Source: an uncultured Roseiflexaceae bacterium
GTDB lineage: Bacteria; Chloroflexota; Chloroflexia; Chloroflexales; Roseiflexaceae
Direction of reading: 5' to 3'
Length of the DNA stretch: 5,451 bases
Assembly (NCBI GenBank): GCA_903932805.1
Contig: CAIZHO010000616.1
Span: forward strand, 1-5,451
Positions 1-5,451 of this stretch are shown here, one piece after another. The notes under the pieces were generated by a model. That model saw only the letters and a program-made list of their open reading frames with translations. It did no database searches and was not told the DNA's origin. The translations under genes were made by a program, and so were the position numbers. Every line of letters starts with the position of its first letter. Within the stretch, counting starts at the first letter, position 1.

Positions 1-206
1 AGGGCGCTTTCGATCGCGGCTTCTTCAATCAAAAATCCCGCGCTGCCGACATGTACTGCGATGCCCTGCGCTTGTGCCCACAGACACACATCATGCGCTC
101 GGATGCGCAATCGTTTGGCAGCCAGTTCCACCGGTACCAAGGTGTGTCGCCGGAGGGTATGGTGGATCACCGCGTTGAGACCTGGCCAAGTGGGCTGTTG
201 GTTCAT
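1..206 (-). CDS. Partial small HTH protein overlapping the upstream HTH gene (3' end beyond window)
   Basis: An open minus-strand frame runs from an ATG at 206-204 to the left edge without a stop, giving 68 codons. The protein looks like a DNA-binding module: residues about 23-49 (VPVELAAKRLRIRAHDV then CLWAQAQGI) resemble a helix-turn-helix, followed by a short strand-turn-helix (HVGSAGFLIEEAAIESA) like the wing of excisionase or MerR-like domains. I chose the ATG at 206 because AAGGA lies 8 bases upstream; an in-frame ATG at 212 is only 2 bases from it. A TGA lies three codons before 212, so the frame cannot extend further upstream by itself. It overlaps the 91-447 gene by 116 bases in the +1 frame. 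This may be a translationally coupled second gene, or the second half of one two-HTH protein split by an indel. Its composition looks more protein-like here than the competing frame. The exact function is unknown. Confidence 0.55.
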   Translation of the reverse strand, partial: MNQQPTWPGLNAVIHHTLRRHTLVPVELAAKRLRIRAHDVCLWAQAQGIAVHVGSAGFLIEEAAIESA

Positions 207-447
207 CTGCATGTTCCTTCATCCATTCGTAGACTGTTTGCCGGTGACAGCGCCACTGCAAGGCGCCACCAAAGCAGGTCCCCGGGAGCGCACCAGCGCT
301 CCGCAACCGTACCAACCATGCGAACGGGACAGCATAATACTCAGCGACATCGCTGATCGTCATGACTTCCGGCATGTGCGCGATGCCACCCATGGTGTGG
401 ATGTGGACAATACCCTCGTGGTAAAAGTCCCGAGCAGTGCTGGTCAT
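91..447 (-). CDS. Small excisionase-like helix-turn-helix protein (possible frameshifted C-terminus)
   Basis: The frame gives a 118-residue protein. Residues about 28-79 match the usual plan of the HTH_17/excisionase family of MerR-like DNA-binding domains: an N-terminal helix-turn-helix (MTISDVAEYYAVPFAWLVRLRSAG, shown from residue 29 in two parts: MTISDVAEYYAV, PFAWLVRLRSAG), then ALPGTCFGGALQWRCHRQTV as the wing and a closing helix ending YEWMKEH. These proteins bind DNA as small regulators or recombination directionality factors, but no integrase is visible here. The start at 447 is set by a near-perfect AAGGAGG six bases upstream; the frame stays open to an ATG at 510 that has no such site. 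The last 39 residues are rich in Gly, Pro, Thr and His, look unlike a folded domain, and coincide with the overlapping 1-206 frame. That suggests the original C-terminus may lie in the other frame. The gene is real with good confidence; its C-terminal end is doubtful. Confidence 0.65.
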   Translation of the reverse strand: MTSTARDFYHEGIVHIHTMGGIAHMPEVMTISDVAEYYAVPFAWLVRLRSAGALPGTCFGGALQWRCHRQTVYEWMKEHADEPTAHLARSQRGDPPYPPATHLGTGGTGCQTIAHPSA

Positions 448-453
448 ACGCTC

Positions 454-460
454 CCTCCTT
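454..460 (-). promoter_or_regulatory. Ribosome binding site of the 91-447 HTH gene
   Basis: On the minus strand the bases read AAGGAGG, a full complement to the 16S rRNA tail, six bases before the ATG at 447. This decides the start over the longer in-frame option at 510. Confidence 0.8.
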
Positions 461-497
461 TGTGCATCAGCTGTCGGTGCGCGATGGGGATGATTAC

Positions 498-527
498 AAT
501 ATAATGACAATATGTAGTAGGTGTGTA
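498..527 (-). promoter_or_regulatory. Possible sigma-70 promoter for the 91-447 HTH gene
   Basis: On the minus strand TACACA (527-522, four of six to TTGACA) is followed after 18 bases by TATATT (503-498, five of six to TATAAT). It lies about 50 bases before the HTH start codon, in the only AT-rich part of this gap. The plus strand also reads TATAAT at 500-505, overlapping this -10, but without a usable -35 at the correct distance. The match is weak and the call is mainly positional. Confidence 0.3.
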
Positions 528-572
528 TCCCCCATGACGTGGGTTTTTTATCCCCCGTCTGGGGGCTTTTTT
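527..572 (+). repeat. Tandem pair of 23-bp terminator-like units (plus-directed)
   Basis: Two adjacent 23-base units (527-549 and 550-572) share ATCCCCC at the left, GGG in the right arm and TTTTT at the end, with about 17 of 23 positions identical. Unit 2 forms CCCCC-GTCT-GGGGG followed by C and six T, a compact intrinsic terminator for plus-strand transcription. Unit 1 forms a weaker CCCA-TGACG-TGGG hairpin followed by six T. Read on the minus strand, neither hairpin has a T-tract after it, so neither serves the flanking minus-strand genes. No plus-strand gene is visible to the left, so what they terminate is unclear: antisense transcription, or a very short RNA. Confidence 0.6.
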
Positions 573-578
573 GGGCGC

Positions 579-613
579 AAAAAACCGCCGTGACCCTGTG
601 GTCGCGGCGGTTT
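579..613 (-). terminator. Intrinsic terminator of the dioxygenase gene
   Basis: On the minus strand AAACCGCCG (613-605) pairs with CGGCGGTTT (590-582). After one C-A mismatch, GACC pairs with GGTC around a four-base loop. The run of six T continues from 584 to 579. It begins 17 bases after the stop codon of the dioxygenase gene, which is the expected place. On the plus strand the same stem is followed only by TTTA, so its direction is clear. Confidence 0.85.
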
Positions 614-629
614 AGGATCGCTTTTGTTC

Positions 630-1652
630 TTACATCACTGACCCATCATCGTCGTCGTGCTCGTCACCGTGGGCAGTCAAAATCATCAGCCCGTTGTCGT
701 GGGGCATCATCGACATCGGTTTGACCCGTGGTGCCGCGCGCAGTTCCGGCATGTTGGCTGCGCAGAGCGTGCCGAATTTGGGCTGTGCATAGGGGAGGTG
801 GGTCGTACCGCGGGCGAGGATGTGCAAATAGTTGGCCAATTCACCCTCCCATGGTTGCCCGTGATTCCACGGGACGGCAGATCGAGCGTTGCAATAATGA
901 GCCACAAAGGCTCTGCGCATGCGATCTTTGGAGAAGTTCGTGTGCGAACGGTGAATGACGTGCCCGCCAAAGAAGACCACGTCGCCCGGATCGGCTTCGA
1001 CTTTCACTTCACGGCCAGGGTATTTGGCGGCAATCTTGGTGAGGCCGTTTTTCTTTTCGTCGGTATTGCTGGCGCCAAAGATGGGTTGGATATCGGCGAG
1101 TGCCTGATCCCCGTTGGGGGATTGGCCGTCGTTGTCCGGGTAAATGGGTTCGTTCTGTGAGCCGACCGTCATCCACATACAGCCGTTTTCTTCGTCGGCA
1201 GCATCGACCGCTAGCCAGGCGCCGATCAACGTATCGGGCTGTGAGGGGATGTAATAGGCGTCTTGGTGGTAGCCCTGCCCGGGTTGGCCGGGTTGTTTGA
1301 AAAAGAGCATCGTCTGCAGGGCCAGCACATCTGGACCGATCAGTGCTTCGAGGACGTCGAGGATGCGTGGGTGCAGCAGAAAGCGCTCGTGGATCTCAGA
1401 GACACGATGGAGCATGTGTACTCGGAGCCAATATTGCAGGCGTTGTTCGGGGCTGAGTGTGGCAGGCGGCGTGGGCACGCCAGGGATGACTTCACGCCCC
1501 TCGCGCAGGTTATCGGTGTGCGCACGCAAGGCATTGACTTCATCCTGCGACACGAGGCCTTTGACGACCAGATACCCCTGTTCGCGGAATCGAACATACT
1601 CATCGACACTCACGTGGTACGGCAAGGCATGGCGAGCGACAGTGCTAGTCAT
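630..1652 (-). CDS. Phytanoyl-CoA dioxygenase (PhyH) family Fe(II)/2-oxoglutarate oxygenase
   Basis: The 340-residue protein has the layout of bacterial PhyH-family oxygenases, cytosolic enzymes that use Fe(II), O2 and 2-oxoglutarate to hydroxylate a small molecule. Residues about 15-45 give the typical start (DEYVRFREQGYLVVKGLVS). The first iron-binding pair is H129-x-D131 in GYHQDAYYI, followed by GAWLAVDAADEENGCMW, the usual strand and turn after it. The third ligand is probably H234 in HVIHRSHTN, preceded by DPGDVVFFGG. An Arg of RMRRAF (244-247) is placed to hold 2-oxoglutarate. All expected metal ligands are therefore present and the enzyme should be active. The start at 1652 has GGAGG six bases upstream, and a strong terminator follows the stop. 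About 45 residues between the core strands (about 168-215) and an acidic, His-containing tail (HGDEHDDDD, 328-336) look like lineage additions. The substrate cannot be told from sequence; the family includes ectoine and many secondary-metabolite hydroxylases. It is monocistronic and divergent from the ribosomal operon. Confidence 0.9.
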   Translation of the reverse strand: MTSTVARHALPYHVSVDEYVRFREQGYLVVKGLVSQDEVNALRAHTDNLREGREVIPGVPTPPATLSPEQRLQYWLRVHMLHRVSEIHERFLLHPRILDVLEALIGPDVLALQTMLFFKQPGQPGQGYHQDAYYIPSQPDTLIGAWLAVDAADEENGCMWMTVGSQNEPIYPDNDGQSPNGDQALADIQPIFGASNTDEKKNGLTKIAAKYPGREVKVEADPGDVVFFGGHVIHRSHTNFSKDRMRRAFVAHYCNARSAVPWNHGQPWEGELANYLHILARGTTHLPYAQPKFGTLCAANMPELRAAPRVKPMSMMPHDNGLMILTAHGDEHDDDDGSVM

Positions 1653-1954
1653 TGGTATCCTCCATTGGATGCGAATACCCGTATTGTACGACAGCTCGGA
1701 TTGCCCATGTATGCCCCGCCATGTTGATTACGGTTCGTTAACCATCGTAAAGAAATACAGGTTCCGGTATGATTCTACGTGTATACGCGCGGTGTCCACC
1801 CCGGATGTGACGGTGCTTTGAAACAGCGCATCAGAATCACGCTTTTTTTGTGTAAATTAACATAATAATTTAATTGTAATCATTTTGTAATGTAAGGCAT
1901 AGTCTGCGTCGTGCATACTGTGGAGGTATGGCGTTGCAAAGGGCAGTTCATCAT
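1653..1954. other. Divergent intergenic region, upstream half (no gene seen)
   Basis: No convincing coding frame lies between the dioxygenase start and the rpsL promoter. Just left of the dioxygenase ATG is its ribosome binding site (GGAGG on the minus strand). A weak minus-strand -10 candidate, TACAAT, lies at 1689-1684 without a good -35, so the dioxygenase promoter is not firmly located. An imperfect dyad lies at 1728-1750. From about 1841 to 1895 the sequence becomes strikingly AT-rich, with two direct TTGTAAT copies 11 bases apart (1874-1880 and 1885-1891) and an AATTAA/TTAATT inverted pair (1855-1860 and 1870-1875). This block could hold the minus-strand promoter or a protein binding site. 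It is too far from the rpsL -35 to be an ordinary UP element. Confidence 0.5.
1728..1750. promoter_or_regulatory. Imperfect 23-bp dyad upstream of the dioxygenase (candidate operator)
   Basis: TTACG at 1728-1732 faces CGTAA at 1746-1750 around a centre containing GTTAAC, so 7 of 11 paired positions are symmetrical. It lies 76 to 98 bases upstream of the dioxygenase start codon, a place where a regulator could bind. No regulator for it can be named, and the symmetry is modest. Confidence 0.25.
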
Positions 1955-1983
1955 TTGACACTCCCCGACTGCTATGCTATTAT
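1955..1983 (+). promoter_or_regulatory. Sigma-70 promoter of the rpsL-rpsG-fusA-tuf operon
   Basis: TTGACA (1955-1960), a perfect -35, is followed after exactly 17 bases by TATTAT (1978-1983), five of six to the -10 consensus. Transcription should begin near 1989-1992, leaving a leader of about 135 nt before rpsL. A near-consensus promoter is what is expected for a highly expressed ribosomal protein operon. No other promoter-like match of this quality was noticed between here and tuf. Confidence 0.85.
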
Positions 1984-2048
1984 TTAACCTTGCCGGGACG
2001 TATGCCCGCGCCAAGTGTGGTAATAGAAGCCAACGTGCCCTGCTCTAA

Positions 2049-2105
2049 GGCGCAACAAGTGTTGCGACCAGACTCGAGGGCAACATATTTTTTTGTGTGC
2101 TGTTG
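2049..2105 (+). promoter_or_regulatory. Attenuator-like alternative hairpins in the rpsL leader
   Basis: Four complementary segments follow one another. GGCGCAAC (2049-2056) pairs with GTTGCG plus CC (2061-2069, one bulged A) around a four-base loop. The same GTTGC...CC can instead pair with GGGCAAC (2078-2084), and that stem is followed by ATA and seven T (2088-2094), like an intrinsic terminator. CAACA (2081-2085) could also pair with TGTTG (2101-2105), just before the rpsL ribosome binding site. These pairings exclude each other, the usual sign of attenuation. Without covariation this is only a candidate; the first hairpin appears the most stable. Confidence 0.4.
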
Positions 2106-2127
2106 GACTGAGGAGAAAGCAGAGAGC

Positions 2128-2562
2128 ATGCCGACGATCAATCAGCTAGTTCGCAAGCCGCGCAAGCCGGTAGAGCGCAAGGTGAAGGCCCCCGCACTCC
2201 GCTTCAACTACAACGTGTTGAAGGGGAAGTTGACGCGAGGGAGTGGTTCGCCATTCAAGCGAGGCGTATGTACGCAGGTACGTACGATGACCCCAAAGAA
2301 GCCGAATTCAGCACTGCGCAAAATCGCACGTGTTCGATTGTCAAACGGCATGGAAGTAACGGCCTACATCCCAGGTGAGGGTCACAACTTGCAAGAGCAC
2401 TCGGTCGTTTTGATCCGTGGTGGTCGTGTGAAGGACTTGCCCGGCGTGCGCTATCACATCGTCCGTGGGACATTGGACTCACAGGGCGTGTCAAACCGCA
2501 AGCAGGGTCGTTCGAAGTACGGCACCAAGAAGAACGCAGCCGCACCAGCCAAGAAGAAGTAG
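2128..2562 (+). CDS. rpsL: 30S ribosomal protein S12
   Basis: S12 sits at the decoding centre of the small subunit and controls accuracy of tRNA selection. The 144-residue protein begins [14 protein letters not shown] and contains the invariant stretches [11 protein letters not shown] (55-65), [20 protein letters not shown] (84-103, interrupted by no changes) and [14 protein letters not shown] (104-117). K57-K58 and K102 correspond to E. coli K42-K43 and K88, where streptomycin-resistance changes arise; all are the sensitive type here. Residues about 24-44 ([20 protein letters not shown]) form the extra segment found in the longer S12 of Firmicutes and several other phyla and absent from E. 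coli, explaining the length over 124. A Lys- and Ala-rich tail ends the protein. The ATG at 2128 is chosen by homology and an AGGAG 12 bases upstream; an in-frame extension is open to 1990 but lacks a good ribosome site. It is the first gene of the str operon. Confidence 0.98.
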   Translation: MPTINQLVRKPRKPVERKVKAPALRFNYNVLKGKLTRGSGSPFKRGVCTQVRTMTPKKPNSALRKIARVRLSNGMEVTAYIPGEGHNLQEHSVVLIRGGRVKDLPGVRYHIVRGTLDSQGVSNRKQGRSKYGTKKNAAAPAKKK

Positions 2563-2602
2563 CACTCACCCGAGTGGGTAGTTTTAGGTTGAGAGGACGA
2601 CT

Positions 2603-3076
2603 ATGCCGCGACGTGGCACGACAGACAAGCGTGAATTTTTGCCAGATAGCCGTTTTGGCAGTGCAATTGTTACGCAAATGATCAATAAAACGATGTTGCG
2701 CGGGAAGAAGAGCGTTGCCGAGACGATTGTCTATGGTGCACTCGAGATGGCCGCCGATCGTGTGAAAAAGACCCCAATGGAAGTCGTCGAAGGCGCGCTC
2801 CGCAATGCCGGGCCCGTCATCGAAGTCAAGCCGCGCCGTGTCGGTGGTGCTACCTATCAGGTGCCCGTCGAAGTGAAGGCAGAACGCCGCTTGTCACTGG
2901 CAATTCGTTGGTTATTGGCATCTGCCCGCTCACGCGGTGGCAAGCCAATGATCGAGCGATTGGCACTCGAGCTGGTCGATGCATTCAACAACACGGGCAC
3001 GACCATCAAAAAGCGTGAAGACGTGCAGCGCATGGCCGAAGCAAACCGCGCGTTCTCGCACTACGGTCGCTTCTAA
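2603..3076 (+). CDS. rpsG: 30S ribosomal protein S7
   Basis: S7 is the primary binder of the 3' major domain of 16S rRNA; it nucleates head assembly and contacts E-site tRNA. The 157-residue protein has the family's usual length and hallmarks: MPRRG at the start, LRNAGPVIEVKPRRVGGATY then QVPVEV (residues 66-91, the beta hairpin and its base), RRLSLAIRWLL (95-105), and the C-terminal KKREDVQRMAEANRAFSHY (136-154). The end reads HYGRF where many bacteria have HYRW, a small difference. The ATG at 2603 has GAGAGGA five bases upstream. It follows rpsL by 40 bases. In E. coli S7 represses the str operon by binding between rpsL and rpsG; here that spacer has only weak alternative hairpins, such as CACTC-ACCC-GAGTG at 2563-2576, so the same control is not evident. 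Confidence 0.98.
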   Translation: MPRRGTTDKREFLPDSRFGSAIVTQMINKTMLRGKKSVAETIVYGALEMAADRVKKTPMEVVEGALRNAGPVIEVKPRRVGGATYQVPVEVKAERRLSLAIRWLLASARSRGGKPMIERLALELVDAFNNTGTTIKKREDVQRMAEANRAFSHYGRF

Positions 3077-3125
3077 GTAGCAACTATTGTCGCACGAGCG
3101 ACACTTCAAGGAGTAGGTAAAGGCT

Positions 3126-5231
<2,106 letters not shown>

Positions 5232-5276
5232 GTTTTCTCAGTTTGTAATACGTAACATTGTGGAGGCATGAGGGTC

Positions 5277-5451
5277 ATGGCTAAACAGAAGTTTGAGCGT
5301 AACAAGCCACATATCAACGTCGGTACCATCGGTCACGTCGACCATGGCAAGACCACGTTGACGGCTGCCATCACCAAGGTGTTGGCATTGCGCGGCGCCG
5401 CAACGTACACGGCGTACGACCAGATCGACAACGCTCCCGAGGAGCGCGCCC
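5277..5451 (+). CDS. tuf: Elongation factor Tu, N-terminal part (runs off the window)
   Basis: EF-Tu carries aminoacyl-tRNA to the ribosomal A site and hydrolyses GTP on codon recognition. Only 58 codons are inside the window. They read as a typical EF-Tu start: [20 protein letters not shown], then the P-loop GHVDHGKT at residues 19-26 and [11 protein letters not shown]. Next comes a loop ([21 protein letters not shown]) leading to switch I, where the sequence ends. The start at 5277 fits the family. GGAGG at 5262-5266 lies 10 bases before it; an in-frame ATG at 5268 would leave a single base of spacing and is unlikely. It lies 45 bases after fusA with no terminator between, so it should be co-transcribed. 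Confidence 0.97.
   Translation, partial: MAKQKFERNKPHINVGTIGHVDHGKTTLTAAITKVLALRGAATYTAYDQIDNAPEERA

Noticed and set aside
51..504. Plus-strand open frames opposite the two HTH frames
   Set aside because: They are antisense to better-supported minus-strand genes, show no recognisable domain, and have Cys/Arg/His-rich composition typical of shadow frames.
500..505. Perfect plus-strand TATAAT as a promoter
   Set aside because: The hexamer at the correct upstream distance (GTGCGC) does not resemble a -35, and the site overlaps a minus-strand -10 candidate with a gene behind it. Kept only as a possibility in the tandem-hairpin finding.
657..1821. Several plus-strand open frames across and beyond the dioxygenase gene
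   Set aside because: The minus-strand frame has the full PhyH motif set, a ribosome binding site and a terminator; the plus frames have none of these.
1928..1987. A 19-codon frame starting ATG after GGAGGT, in front of rpsL
   Set aside because: Only one base separates the GGAGG from the ATG, and the frame covers the -35 and -10 of the operon promoter, so it would not be on the rpsL transcript.
2563..2580. Hairpin between rpsL and rpsG as an S7 autoregulatory site or terminator
   Set aside because: Only four or five base pairs in two mutually exclusive forms, with four T after; too weak to claim, and it does not resemble the E. coli S7 target.
5268..5276. Earlier in-frame ATG for EF-Tu
   Set aside because: It would leave a one-base spacer after GGAGG and add MRV before the conserved [12 protein letters not shown] start.

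Overview
The window joins the end of an accessory or regulatory stretch (minus strand, positions 1 to 1652) to the start of a str operon (plus strand, 1955 to the right edge). The translation factors and ribosomal proteins are clearly bacterial. The moderately GC-rich base composition, the S12 protein with the 'long' N-terminal insertion, and the neighbouring PhyH-type dioxygenase fit a Chloroflexota bacterium best. That placement is an inference from recalled family features, not a database match.

Layout, left to right. (1) Two overlapping minus-strand frames at 1-447 each carry a small excisionase-like helix-turn-helix. The upstream one is complete (91-447). The downstream one runs off the left edge (1-206) and begins inside the first in another frame. 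(2) A 182-base gap at 448-629 holds a strong ribosome binding site and a possible promoter for the first HTH gene, a strong terminator for the next gene (579-613), and an odd tandem pair of plus-directed, terminator-like hairpins (527-572). (3) A Fe(II)/2-oxoglutarate dioxygenase of the phytanoyl-CoA dioxygenase family occupies 630-1652. (4) A 475-base divergent intergenic region at 1653-2127 contains an AT-rich block, a near-consensus sigma-70 promoter for the ribosomal operon (1955-1983), and a leader of about 135 nt that can fold into mutually exclusive hairpins, one followed by seven T. (5) rpsL, rpsG, fusA and the first 58 codons of tuf follow on the plus strand, 40 to 49 bases apart, each with a Shine-Dalgarno sequence.

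The right half is a conserved translation operon: S12 and S7 are 30S proteins at the decoding centre and head, EF-G drives translocation, and EF-Tu delivers aminoacyl-tRNA. Transcription from the 1955-1983 promoter probably covers all four genes. The minus-strand genes are transcribed divergently from it and nothing in the sequence links them to translation. I see no tRNA, rRNA, CRISPR array, insertion sequence or defence system. The points most worth a second look are the HTH overlap or frameshift and the attenuator-like leader before rpsL.
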